A DNA stretch of 64,000 nucleotides. Source: Burkholderia mayonis. GTDB taxonomy: Bacteria > Pseudomonadota > Gammaproteobacteria > Burkholderiales > Burkholderiaceae. The stretch lies in NCBI RefSeq assembly GCF_001523745.2, contig NZ_CP013387.1, positions 2,294,001 to 2,358,000 of the forward strand. The letters run 5' to 3'. A program made the translations under genes and the position numbers. Below are positions 48,712 through 57,075 of this stretch, piece after piece (the first letter of the stretch is position 1; the number at the start of each line of letters is the position of its first letter). Below the pieces are notes generated by a model. That model saw only the letters and a program-made list of their open reading frames with translations. It did no database searches and was not told where the DNA came from.

Positions 48712-49286
48712 GCGTGATTCGACACGTCGCGACTCGAAGGCCCGAAGACCGGAACGCGCGCCGCCGGGCCGCAGGGTTCGTGATCGCGACGGCGCGTCCG
48801 ATATCGCGCGCGGAAACGTCTCGCGTCTCGGGGCCGCCGGACTCGCCGGCATTCGTCAGTCGGTTGCGTCGAACGCCACGATCGTCCGCCGTGGGCAACG
48901 CGTCCGGCGACGCCACGCCGGCGACATGCGGCGTCTGCCCGCCGGGCGCGTTGCGACACGGTCGCTGGGGATCGCGCTGCTCGCACTCGGCGAGCGACGT
49001 ACCTCCCGCTAAACCGAACATCGCCGACGATCCCGCGCGCCACCGCACGATCGCCGGCATCGATGCGGTTCAGCGCGATCTGCCTCTCGTCCTGCTGATC
49101 GAGCAGCATCGGGTTGCGCCGCGCGAGCGCGCGTTCGGTCATGCTCAGTTCGAGCTCCGCCTCGACGCCGTTCACCTCGATGCGCTCGATCGTCCAGCTT
49201 TCGAACTTCGCGATCCGATTCAGCGCGAACGCGATCGTCACTGCAAACAGGCGAGCGGCCAATGCGAAGCTCGGATGTCGCATCAT
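48708..49286 (-). CDS. Hypothetical protein, first part supported, 3' part doubtful
   Basis: The frame begins MMRHPSFALAARLFAVTIAFALNRIAKF, with one probable membrane or signal helix (about 5-23), then WTIERIEVNGVEAELELSMTERALARR and LLDQQDERQIALNRIDAGDRAVARGIV. Up to about residue 90 the codon use is normal for this genome; beyond that it turns arginine- and serine-rich and the third-position bias falls, as if the true gene ends earlier by a frameshift. A consensus FNR box lies 52 bp upstream of the start, placing it well for a class II promoter. No family recognised. Confidence 0.4.
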   Translation of the reverse strand: MMRHPSFALAARLFAVTIAFALNRIAKFESWTIERIEVNGVEAELELSMTERALARRNPMLLDQQDERQIALNRIDAGDRAVARGIVGDVRFSGRYVARRVRAARSPATVSQRARRADAACRRRGVAGRVAHGGRSWRSTQPTDECRRVRRPRDARRFRARYRTRRRDHEPCGPAARVPVFGPSSRDVSNHA

Positions 49287-49337
49287 TCATCGCCGCGAAT
49301 TGCATGGATCATGCCGAACACATAAAGCCGCGCGGAT

Positions 49338-49351
49338 TTGATGCACGTCAA
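49338..49351. promoter_or_regulatory. FNR-type box TTGATGCACGTCAA
   Basis: Good match, 52 bp upstream of the doubtful small gene on the minus strand; a class II start would fall near 49303. A second box (49425) 74 bp away faces the deacetylase gene. Confidence 0.7.
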
Positions 49352-49424
49352 CAATCATGCGCGCGACCGTCCACTGCCTCCGCAACATCGGCCTATAGTG
49401 GCGCGCTGCATTGGTGCGACTGCG

Positions 49425-49438
49425 TTGACTTGGCTCAA
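49425..49438. promoter_or_regulatory. FNR-type box TTGACTTGGCTCAA
   Basis: Dyad TTGA/TCAA with inner C/C mismatch, 218 bp upstream of the polysaccharide deacetylase start. The long leader means either a distal promoter or a missed small gene at 49440-49655, where I see none. Confidence 0.6.
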
Positions 49439-49655
49439 CGCGCGCAGGCATGCGCAGCGCATCCTATTAAAAAGATGCTTCGCGCGCTGTCGATGAGGCT
49501 CGCACGTTTGTGCGTCAAGCGCCGCTCCGCCGGAGATCCGATGCGCCGACACCGCTCTCCCCACGCCGCGCCGAACGTTCGCGCCCAGCCTCCGACCGCA
49601 GCTCGCATGCAGCCGGCGCAATGCCGGTCCCGACAACTCAGCGACGAACTTCATC

Positions 49656-50492
49656 ATGTCACCTCGTTCCCGGTTCACTTGGCGCACGGCCGTCTTCGGC
49701 CCCGGCTTCCGGCCCGTCTCGCGGATCGTCGCTGCCGACGCGTCGACTGGCGCACCCTCCATCGTCACGCCCCCGACCGACGTCGCGGTGCTCGTCTATC
49801 ACCGCTTCTCGAACGCGTCCCGCTCCGATCCGATGACGGTCAGCACCGCGACGTTCGAAGCGCAGCTCGCGCACCTGCGCCGCCTCGGCTATCGGATCGT
49901 CCAGCTGCGCGACATCGTCCGATGGCTGCGCGGCGAGCATGTCGTGCTGCCGCCGAAGGCGGTCGCGCTGACGATCGACGAAGGGCACGCGTCGATCTTC
50001 GAATGGGTAAAAATGATCGCGCTGCGCGAGCAAGCGCCGATCACGCTGTTCGTCTATCCGTCGGCAGTGGGCGAAGCGCCCGGCTCGCTCACCTGGCATC
50101 AGTTGCGCGTGCTGCACAAGACCGGCTGGTTCGACGTGCAGTCGCATGCTTGGTGGCATCCCGATCTGAATGCCGCACACCGGTCGTCCGAGGCGTTTCG
50201 CGACGCGACGCGCGCACAGTTCGAGCAGGCGCGCGCGCGCATCGAGCACGAAATCGGCAACACGGTCGACCTGCTCGCATGGCCTTTCGGCGCGTTCGAC
50301 GGCGAGCTCGGCGCGCTTGCGCGTGAAGCCGGCTACGTGGCCGGCTTCACGCTCGAGCCGAGCAAGATCCGGCATGACGCGCCGCTTCTCACGCTGCCGC
50401 GCTTTCTGATGGTCGAGGAATGCACGCCGCCCGTGCTGCGGCGGCTGCTCGCGAAGACCGCCGAAGAGCGCGGAGAAGCGACGCGGCGATGA
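49656..50492 (+). CDS. Polysaccharide deacetylase (NodB/PgaB-like domain)
   Basis: The 278-residue protein has a NodB homology domain: motif 1 is LTIDEGHAS (usually TFDDG), motif 2 SHAWWHPDL with the metal-binding histidines, and motif 3 LAWPFGAFD. The start LVYHRFS block is typical of PgaB-type N-deacetylases. Motif 1 has Asp-Glu instead of Asp-Asp, so metal binding may differ. No lipobox is visible; the N-terminal arginine-rich segment might act as a weak signal. Substrate could be an exopolysaccharide or peptidoglycan amino sugar. Its FNR box implies envelope remodelling at low oxygen. Confidence 0.83.
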   Translation: MSPRSRFTWRTAVFGPGFRPVSRIVAADASTGAPSIVTPPTDVAVLVYHRFSNASRSDPMTVSTATFEAQLAHLRRLGYRIVQLRDIVRWLRGEHVVLPPKAVALTIDEGHASIFEWVKMIALREQAPITLFVYPSAVGEAPGSLTWHQLRVLHKTGWFDVQSHAWWHPDLNAAHRSSEAFRDATRAQFEQARARIEHEIGNTVDLLAWPFGAFDGELGALAREAGYVAGFTLEPSKIRHDAPLLTLPRFLMVEECTPPVLRRLLAKTAEERGEATRR

Positions 50493-50721
50493 TGCAAACG
50501 GCGGCGGCGAGCGGCTAAACGGAATCGACGAGGACGGCGATGGCGGCGCGATCGGCGTGGCAAGCAAGATCGGCGTAGCCGCCACGCTCGCGAACGGCGA
50601 CGGCATCCGCGAAGCTCCCGGCACAGGCGAGGCCACCGGAAAAAACATGCGCCCCCCCCCGCAAGGCGCCGCGATCGCGCCACGCCTGACGGCGTGCAGA
50701 ACACGCGCCGTCGCCCCACCG

Positions 50722-52206
50722 TCACCGCCCCGCAGATTCGCCCCACCCGCCGCCCAGCGCCGCATACAACGCGACCGTATCCTGCAGCCGCTGCGCGCTC
50801 GCCTGCACCCACGCAAGCCGCGCCTGCCGGTATTGCTGATCGGCGGTCAGCACCTGCAGATAGCCGGCCGTGCCCGTCTCGTATTCGATCGTCACGAGCC
50901 GCAGCGCCTCGCGCGACGCGTCCATCGCGCGCGCCTGCGCGTCGAGCCCCGCCGCGTCGTGATCGAGCGCGCGCAACGTGTCGGCGACTTGCGCAAACGC
51001 GCTCAGCACCACCTGCCGATAGGCGGCGTTCGATTCGTCGAACGCGTCGATCGCGGCCTTGCGCTGATACCACAGCGCGCCGCCATGAAAGAGCGGCGCG
51101 GTGATCCCCGCTCCGGCGCTCCACGTCTTGCTCGCCGCGTTGAACAGCGAAGGCAGCCGCGCCGCGTCGAAGCCGCCCGACGCCGTCAGCGTGACGCTCG
51201 GAAACAGCGCCGCCGTCGCGACGCCGATGTTCGCGCTCGCCGCATGCAGCGCCGCCTCGGCCTGCAGGATGTCCGGGCGGCGGCGCACGAGTTCCGACGG
51301 CACCGTCTGCGGCAGCCGCGGCGGCAACGCGATGTCAGCGAGCGACAGCTTCGACGGCATCCACTCGGCCGGATAGCGGCCTGCGAGCGTCGCGAGCAGA
51401 TCGTCCGCCTGACCGATCTTCTGCTCGAGCGCGGGTAGCGACGCATCGAGCGACGCACGCGACGCGTCGAGCGCGAGCACGGCCGAGTACGCGCTCGTGC
51501 CGGCGCTCACCTGCGCACGCGTGAGGCGGATCTGCTCGTCCGTCAGCGCGATCAGCTCGCGCGTGACCGCGATCTCGTCCGCATAGGCGGCGCGCGCAAT
51601 CATCGTGTTGACGACGTTCGACGCGAGCGTCAGGCGCGCGGCTGCGAGCGCGTGACGCTGCGCATCGGCCTGCGCGGCGAGCCCTTCGACGCCGCGCCGC
51701 TCGCCGCCCCAGATGTCGAGCGCGTAACTGATCGTCGTCGACAGCGTGAACAAGTTGAAAATCGACGCGGGCAGATTCGCGCCCGTGCGCAACGGCACGT
51801 AGCGCTGCCGCGACGCGCCCGCCTGCGCGTCGACCTGCGGATAGAACACGCCCGCACCCGCCATCAGTTCGTGCTCGCTGCGTCTGAGCGTGGCCTGCGC
51901 GCCGGCGAGCGTCGCGCTGCCGGCGAGCGCGTCGTCGACGGCCGCGTCGATCTCGCGCGAACCGAACAGCCGCCACCATGCATCGGGCAATGGCGCATCG
52001 GGCGCGAGCGTCTGCGTCGCGCCGCTCGCGGTGAAGCTCGTGCGCGCGGCGCCGTCCGGCACGAATGCGTCGACGTGCGGCGGCTCGGGCCGGACGAAGT
52101 CGGGCCCGACCGCGCAACCCGCGACGAGCGACGCAAAGCCGAGCGCGATCGCCGCGAAGCGCAGCCGGCACCGACGTGCGCGGCTAATCGGACGCAATGT
52201 ACACAT
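50722..52206 (-). CDS. RND/ABC efflux outer-membrane lipoprotein (NodT/TolC family)
   Basis: The 494-residue protein has a signal with lipobox VAGC (Cys about 31) and the OEP repeat architecture of NodT/OprM outer-membrane channels (WWRLFGSREIDAAVDDAL; RRPDILQAEAALHAASANIGVATAALFPSVTL). It forms the outer-membrane exit duct of a tripartite exporter. Its start overlaps the HlyD-like gene by 23 bp, so it is the last gene of the minus-strand exporter operon. Confidence 0.9.
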   Translation of the reverse strand: MCTLRPISRARRCRLRFAAIALGFASLVAGCAVGPDFVRPEPPHVDAFVPDGAARTSFTASGATQTLAPDAPLPDAWWRLFGSREIDAAVDDALAGSATLAGAQATLRRSEHELMAGAGVFYPQVDAQAGASRQRYVPLRTGANLPASIFNLFTLSTTISYALDIWGGERRGVEGLAAQADAQRHALAAARLTLASNVVNTMIARAAYADEIAVTRELIALTDEQIRLTRAQVSAGTSAYSAVLALDASRASLDASLPALEQKIGQADDLLATLAGRYPAEWMPSKLSLADIALPPRLPQTVPSELVRRRPDILQAEAALHAASANIGVATAALFPSVTLTASGGFDAARLPSLFNAASKTWSAGAGITAPLFHGGALWYQRKAAIDAFDESNAAYRQVVLSAFAQVADTLRALDHDAAGLDAQARAMDASREALRLVTIEYETGTAGYLQVLTADQQYRQARLAWVQASAQRLQDTVALYAALGGGWGESAGR

Positions 52207-53269
52207 CGACGATCTGCCCCGGGAACAGCCGCAGATCCTTGTGCGGCACGACGCGGAAGATCACCGGCAGCACGCGCACGTCGACGCGCTCGGTCCGCTG
52301 ATCGGACAACTGAATTTTTGGCGTCACGTAAGGCTGCACGCGAACGAACTCGAGATCCGCCTCGGTCGGCGTGCCGCGCACCGACATGTGCGCTTTCGGC
52401 GCCTTGCCGGCCGGCAGCCGGCTGATCAGGATCTCGTCGACGTAGCAGCGCACCTGCAGGCGGTTCGCGGACGAGCCGAGCACGATCGCCGGCGTGTTGC
52501 CCTGCGTATACGTGTCGTACATCCCCTGCGGCGACAGATACGAGCCGACGGCCGCGTTCATCGCGAGCACGGCGCCGTCGGCAGGCGCATGCAGCGTGTA
52601 GTGCGTGAGGAGCGCGGCGGACGCGTCGGCTGCCCGGCGCAGCGCGGCGACCTGCTTCTCCTGATTGCGGATGTCGTAGATCCACGCGCCCGCGCGCGTC
52701 AGGCGGTACTGCCGCGTGGCGACGTCGAGGTTCGCGCGCGCGACCTTCACGCCGTTCAGCGCGTTGTCGAGCGCGTCGCGACTCACCGTCTTGGGATCGA
52801 TCTCGAACGCGCGCCGCTGCTTGTCGTACTGGTCCTGCGCGGTCTTCAGGCTCGCTGCGGCCGCGGCGGCCTGCGCCGCCGAGACGTCGAGCGTCTCGCG
52901 ACGAGGCTGCGCCTTCAGTTCGTCGAGCATCGCCTGTGCCGCGTCGGCTTGCGCGGCGAGCTGTGCGGCGGTCGCCTTCTGCACCGAATCGTCGAGCGAG
53001 AGCAGCACATCGCCCGCCTTCACCGCGTCGCCCTCGTGCACGAAGATATGCGTGACCGGTCCCGTGACGTCCGGATACACATTGACGTTCGCGCCCGACG
53101 TCTGATCGCTCTCGACGATGCCCGTCGCATAGACGCCGCGCGCGTAGGGATTCGACGCCGGCTTGAACACGGGCGGCTGCGGCGGCTCCTGGATGCTGTA
53201 GACCCACGCGGCGACGACGCTCGCGAAAAACCCGACGAGCGCGACCAGAAAGACGATCCGCTGCTTCAC
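52184..53269 (-). CDS. HlyD/DevB-like periplasmic adaptor of an ABC exporter
   Basis: The 361-residue protein has one N-terminal membrane helix (about 5-24), a lipoyl/barrel-sandwich hybrid (NVYPDVTGPVTHIFVHEGDAVKAGDVLLSLD), a coiled-coil hairpin (about 90-190, alanine- and glutamine-rich) and a C-terminal beta-barrel part. It links the inner-membrane ABC pump to the NodT-like channel. The GTG start overlaps the ATPase stop (GTGA). Gene order with the permease and ATPase matches DevBCA-type exporters. Confidence 0.88.
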   Translation of the reverse strand: MKQRIVFLVALVGFFASVVAAWVYSIQEPPQPPVFKPASNPYARGVYATGIVESDQTSGANVNVYPDVTGPVTHIFVHEGDAVKAGDVLLSLDDSVQKATAAQLAAQADAAQAMLDELKAQPRRETLDVSAAQAAAAAASLKTAQDQYDKQRRAFEIDPKTVSRDALDNALNGVKVARANLDVATRQYRLTRAGAWIYDIRNQEKQVAALRRAADASAALLTHYTLHAPADGAVLAMNAAVGSYLSPQGMYDTYTQGNTPAIVLGSSANRLQVRCYVDEILISRLPAGKAPKAHMSVRGTPTEADLEFVRVQPYVTPKIQLSDQRTERVDVRVLPVIFRVVPHKDLRLFPGQIVDVYIASD

Positions 53270-53964
53270 TGGCCGCCTCCTTTCTCGATCGTGGTGAGCT
53301 TGCCGTCCTCCATGCGCAGGATGCGGTCCGCGTAATCGAAGATGCGGCTGTCGTGCGTAACGATCACGATGCAGCGCTTGTCGTTGAGCACCTTGTGCTT
53401 GACGAAGTGGATGATCGTGCGGCCCGTGTCGCCGTCGAGCGACGCCGTCGGCTCGTCGAGGATCAGGATGTCGGGCTGGCTGACGATCGCGCGCGCGATC
53501 GCGACGCGCTGCTGCTCGCCGCCCGACAGCTTCACGGGCGGCAGCGCCGCGCGATTTCTCAGGCCGACGACGTCGAGATATTCGTGCGCCGCATCGATCG
53601 CGCTGTTCCACTCGCGGCGCTTCAGGATCAGTGGAATCGCGACGTTCTCGACCGTCGTCAGGCGCGGAAACAGATGGTAGTCTTGAAACACGAAGCCGAT
53701 ACGGTTGAGCCGGAATTCGGCGATCGCGTCGTTGTCCTGCGCCCACAGATCGACGCCGTCGACCATTACACTGCCTTCATCCGGCCGCAGGATGCCCGAC
53801 ATCACGCTGAGCAGCGTCGTCTTGCCGCTGCCCGATGGCCCGACGATCAGCAGCATCTCGCCGAAGCGGGTCTGCACCGATACGTCCGACAGCGCACGCG
53901 TGCGCGCCTCGCCCTCACCGAACCACTTGGTGAGTCCGCGCGCATCGATCGCGAGTTCGGCCAT
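53266..53964 (-). CDS. ABC transporter ATPase (LolD/MacB/DevA type)
   Basis: The 232-residue ATPase has Walker A GPSGSGKTT, Q-loop FVFQDYHLF, signature KLSGGEQQR, Walker B ILILDEPTASLD and the H-loop VTHDSR. It energises the permease upstream. ATG 53964 sits 6 bp after AGAGG; ATG 53970, which overlaps the permease stop, would add two residues. Confidence 0.9.
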   Translation of the reverse strand: MAELAIDARGLTKWFGEGEARTRALSDVSVQTRFGEMLLIVGPSGSGKTTLLSVMSGILRPDEGSVMVDGVDLWAQDNDAIAEFRLNRIGFVFQDYHLFPRLTTVENVAIPLILKRREWNSAIDAAHEYLDVVGLRNRAALPPVKLSGGEQQRVAIARAIVSQPDILILDEPTASLDGDTGRTIIHFVKHKVLNDKRCIVIVTHDSRIFDYADRILRMEDGKLTTIEKGGGQ

Positions 53965-53966
53965 CG

Positions 53967-55103
53967 TCATCCTCTGAAAATATCGAACGGCTCGATCCGC
54001 AGCACGCGACGCACGCCGAGATAGCTCGACAGCCCGGCGATCACGACGACCATGCCGAACGCGAGCGCGAGGTTGCCGTAGGTGATGAGCGCCGCGTAGC
54101 TCGGCAGGCGCAGCCGCGCGACGCTGATGAGCACGGTGCACAGCCCGACGCCGAGGCCGTAGCCGGTGAGCGCGGTGAACGTCGCCTGGAACAGGATCAT
54201 CGCGACGAGCTCGCGATTCTTCGCGCCGATCGCCTTCAGCGCGCCGAATTTCTCGAGATTCTCGAGAATGAACGTGTAGAACGTCTGGCCCGAGATCGAC
54301 AGCCCGACGATGAAGCTGATCGCGGTCATCAGCAGGATGTTCGTGCCGACGCCCGTCTCGTACTTATAGAAGTCCGAGATGTGCTGCATGAATTCTTCCT
54401 TCGTGTACGCCAGATAGCCGAGCGCCGCGACCTCCCGCTTGATGTGCGGAATGTCCCGGTCCGACTTCGGCTCGACGAGGATGTACGACGTCGTGTAGCG
54501 CGTCGAAGGAATGTAGCGCGTCGCGCGCGCGTAGGTCGTGTAGAGCGTCGGCGTGCCGAACAGGCCGCTGCTCGCGACCTTCGCGATGCCGACGATCACG
54601 CCGCGATTGTCGTTCAGCTCGAACATCGTGCCGAGCGTCGGGTTCTTCAGCTTGGGGAACTCGGCGTCGTCGATCGCGATGAAGCCGTTTTCGGCGTAGA
54701 TGTCCTCGATGCGGCCCGCCTTCATCGTCGGGCGGCCGAGCAGGCTCGCGTCGTCGAGGCCGATCACGGTGACGGCCTGATAGGTGCCGTCGCCGAGCTT
54801 GACGAGCGCGCCGCCCGAATAGACCGGCACCGCATACTTGACGCCGTCGATGCTGCGCACCGCGTCGAGCACGTAATCCGGCATCCCGATACTGCTCGCG
54901 ATCGTCTGCACGCCGGGGTCCATCACCCAAACCTTCGAGCCGATGTTGATGACGGTCGACGACGACTTGTTCAGGATTCCTGCGAACAGCGACGTCATCT
55001 CGACCATCAGGAACACGGCGAACGTGATCCCGACGATCAGCGCGGTGAACTTCGCGCTGTCGTTGACGAGCAGCTTGAACGCGAGTCTCAGGATCCCGTT
55101 CAC
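53967..55103 (-). CDS. ABC transporter permease (DevC/FtsX-like)
   Basis: The 378-residue permease has the MacB/FtsX plan: a first membrane helix (about 17-38), a large periplasmic MacB_PCD-like domain (about 40-255), and three C-terminal helices in the FtsX fold (ILLMTAISFIVGLSI, ATFTALTGYGLGVGLCTVLI, LALAFGMVVVIAGLSSYLGV). It matches DevC-like exporters rather than true MacB, where the ATPase is fused. It overlaps the small membrane protein upstream (ATGA) and the ATPase downstream. Confidence 0.88.
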   Translation of the reverse strand: MNGILRLAFKLLVNDSAKFTALIVGITFAVFLMVEMTSLFAGILNKSSSTVINIGSKVWVMDPGVQTIASSIGMPDYVLDAVRSIDGVKYAVPVYSGGALVKLGDGTYQAVTVIGLDDASLLGRPTMKAGRIEDIYAENGFIAIDDAEFPKLKNPTLGTMFELNDNRGVIVGIAKVASSGLFGTPTLYTTYARATRYIPSTRYTTSYILVEPKSDRDIPHIKREVAALGYLAYTKEEFMQHISDFYKYETGVGTNILLMTAISFIVGLSISGQTFYTFILENLEKFGALKAIGAKNRELVAMILFQATFTALTGYGLGVGLCTVLISVARLRLPSYAALITYGNLALAFGMVVVIAGLSSYLGVRRVLRIEPFDIFRG

Positions 55104-55351
55104 GATGCGTCGCGCGCAGTTTCCCCGTGACGATGGACGAACGCGACGCGCTGCCGCGCGAACGCGGGTGCGAAGATCGGCCGGTAATACAGATCGACGA
55201 AGCCGAGCACGCCCGCCACGATCGCGAACAGCCCGAAGTACGGGGCCGAGCCGTCGGCGACGAGCAGCCCGCGTACCGCTGCGATCAGGCCGATTTGCGA
55301 AGCGAACACGGCGACGGTCGAAGCAATCGCCTTGCGGTCAGGATGCGTCAT
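55100..55351 (-). CDS. Small membrane protein, 83 residues, first with the exporter
   Basis: There are two probable membrane helices (about 8-30 and 37-57: AVFASQIGLIAAVRGLLV and APYFGLFAIVAGVLGFVDLYY), with a basic tail. AAGGAG precedes the ATG and its end overlaps the permease start by four bases, so it is translated together with the exporter. I know no family; it could be a subunit or regulator of the pump. Confidence 0.75.
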   Translation of the reverse strand: MTHPDRKAIASTVAVFASQIGLIAAVRGLLVADGSAPYFGLFAIVAGVLGFVDLYYRPIFAPAFARQRVAFVHRHGETARDAS

Positions 55352-55387
55352 GTCGTTCTCCTTGTTCTCGTGGCGCGCGGGACGCGC

Positions 55388-55858
55388 TCACACTTCCACT
55401 CGATGCTCGGCTTCCTCGCCGCGCACGAGCAGGACCGGGCAGTGCGACGTGCGCAGGAAGCGCTCGGCGACGCTGCCGAGCACGACGCGCCGCACGCCGC
55501 GGCGACCGTGCGTGCCCAATACGACGAGATCCGCGCCGTTCTGCTTCACGCAGCGCTCGAGTGCCTGGGCGACTTCCTCGCCGATGCCGGCCGTCTCGAA
55601 CAGCTCCGCTTCGCCCGGCACCTGCGCGGCCTCCATCGTCTTTTCCGCTTCGCCGAGCGCCTTGCGGCCATCGTCGCGGAAGCCTTCGAGGAGCGCATTC
55701 GGGTCGAAATGGCCCGCGTAGCTGAACACCACCGACTTGTCGACGACGTACACCGCATGAACCCGTCCGCCCGTCGCCTTCGCGATCTTGATCGCTTCGT
55801 CGAGGCCGCGCTTCGAGATATCGCTGCCGTCGAGCGCCACCATGATCTTCTGATACAT
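55388..55858 (-). CDS. Universal stress protein (UspA family)
   Basis: The 156-residue protein is a single UspA domain with the ATP-binding signature GTHGRRGVRRVVLGSVAERFL (G-x2-G-x9-G-S). It opens with MYQKIMVALDGSDISKRGLDEAI, the usual N-terminus. AGGAGG is well placed before ATG 55858. It lies 36 bp upstream of the small membrane gene and the exporter, so it probably heads a six-gene operon. An FNR box lies at 56034-56047, as for Usp genes in other low-oxygen clusters. Confidence 0.9.
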   Translation of the reverse strand: MYQKIMVALDGSDISKRGLDEAIKIAKATGGRVHAVYVVDKSVVFSYAGHFDPNALLEGFRDDGRKALGEAEKTMEAAQVPGEAELFETAGIGEEVAQALERCVKQNGADLVVLGTHGRRGVRRVVLGSVAERFLRTSHCPVLLVRGEEAEHRVEV

Positions 55859-56033
55859 AAAACCTCCTGATTCAAGTCGATGTCGTTTCGGCGGTCCGGC
55901 GCTCCGGCAGCCCGGCGCTTTCGAGCGCTTCGTAAAAAACCGCCGTTCGCATCGAACTCCTCCATCGTTGCCAGGAACCGTTCGGGATGCCGAAAACGTG
56001 AGTTCATGATCGGGGGATTCTGCGTACGGAAAG

Positions 56034-56047
56034 TTGACTTCCGTCAA
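56034..56047. promoter_or_regulatory. FNR-type box TTGACTTCCGTCAA
   Basis: Perfect TTGAC/GTCAA dyad centred about 183 bp upstream of the universal stress protein gene (minus strand). It is inside the 3' edge of no gene; the TetR gene ends at 56084. Confidence 0.7.
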
Positions 56048-56083
56048 GCTTCCGCCGCGCAGCACCCGGATTCATGCATTTCG

Positions 56084-56926
56084 TCAGGTCAACAGCTCCT
56101 CGATGAAACGCGCGTAGTCGCGCCGCGCCGCAGCAATGTCGCGCCGGGTCGCGGGCGCCGCGCGCAGCGCCTGTCGCAGGCAAGCGTGCGTGAGCGGCGC
56201 GACGAGCAGGAGCGGCGTGCGCGCGGCGACGCCTTCGCGCAACTCGCCCGCCTCGACGCCCCGCCGCACGAGCCGGTCGACGGCCGTCGCGACTGCGCGC
56301 TCGACCTGCTTCTGCCAGCGCTCGACCGCATGCGGCGCGCGCCGGCTTTCGGCGATCAGGAGACGCAGCGTCGCGATCACGGGCTCGCTCGTCGACCACG
56401 CATAGAGATCGCCCGCGAGCAGATCGACGATCGCCGCGAGCGACGCGGGCCCGGCCGGCGCGGATGAAGCCGCCGGAGAACGCGACGCGGCGGGCGGACG
56501 CGACGCACTCGGCGCATCGTGTGCCTCGGCGTCGCTCGATGCGTTCAAAGGATCCTGCGCGAACGCCGCGCGTTGCGCGTTCGCCATGTCCGGCTTCCGC
56601 GCGCCCGTCGACCGGCGCGCCGATCGCGCCGTCTTCGATGCCTTCGATGCCGCCAGCAGCGGCGGCGTCAGCGAGCGCTCGAGCAACGCCTCGAAGATCT
56701 CGTCCTTGCTGCCGAAGTGCGTGTAGACACCGCCCTTCGACATCCCCGCGCGCGCGGCGATGTCGTCGATCCGCGCCCCCGCGAAGCCGCTCGCGGAAAA
56801 CTCGGCCAACGCCGCGTCGAGGATCTGGTTGATGCGCACGTCGGCGGGCAACCGGCAGCGCGGCGGCCTGGCCGGTGCCGCTTCGCGCGCCGTCGCCGCC
56901 TGATCGATGCCGTTCCGGTTTCGCAT
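56084..56926 (-). CDS. TetR-family regulator with a long central insertion
   Basis: The protein begins with a TetR helix-turn-helix (INQILDAALAEFSASGFAGARIDDIAARAGMSKGGVYTHFGSKDEIF, about 30-75). The ligand-binding part is interrupted by about 60 residues rich in Ala, Ser, Arg and Pro (about 85-150), probably disordered, before the helical C-terminal domain (AIVDLLAGDLYAWSTSEPVIATLRLLI). Total 280 residues against about 200 for typical TetR. ATG 56926 is chosen, although the frame stays open to 57034 at the operator. It is divergent from the TolC-like/RbbA export genes and should repress them. Confidence 0.82.
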   Translation of the reverse strand: MRNRNGIDQAATAREAAPARPPRCRLPADVRINQILDAALAEFSASGFAGARIDDIAARAGMSKGGVYTHFGSKDEIFEALLERSLTPPLLAASKASKTARSARRSTGARKPDMANAQRAAFAQDPLNASSDAEAHDAPSASRPPAASRSPAASSAPAGPASLAAIVDLLAGDLYAWSTSEPVIATLRLLIAESRRAPHAVERWQKQVERAVATAVDRLVRRGVEAGELREGVAARTPLLLVAPLTHACLRQALRAAPATRRDIAAARRDYARFIEELLT

Positions 56927-57041
56927 GGTCCGCCGCCGCTTCGCCGCCCTGCGGGCGGCCGTTCGTTGTGTCGTTTCGTTTCGCGATGCGCGACGTCCGC
57001 GCGGCGGACGCACCCGCATCGTGCATGGCGACATCTTAAAA

Positions 57042-57055
57042 ACTGACCAGTCGGT
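57042..57055. promoter_or_regulatory. TetR-type operator ACTGACCAGTCGGT
   Basis: Imperfect inverted repeat (ACTGAC / GTCGGT, 5 of 6 bp) in the divergent spacer between the TetR gene and the export operon. This is the common form of TetR/AcrR operators beside efflux genes. It lies 175 bp before the first export gene. Confidence 0.6.
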
Positions 57056-57061
57056 ATCTCA

Positions 57062-57075
57062 CTGACTCAGATCAA
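57062..57075. promoter_or_regulatory. Weak FNR-like box CTGACTCAGATCAA
   Basis: One mismatch in the left half-site; next to the TetR operator. Its inclusion is less certain than the others. Confidence 0.4.
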
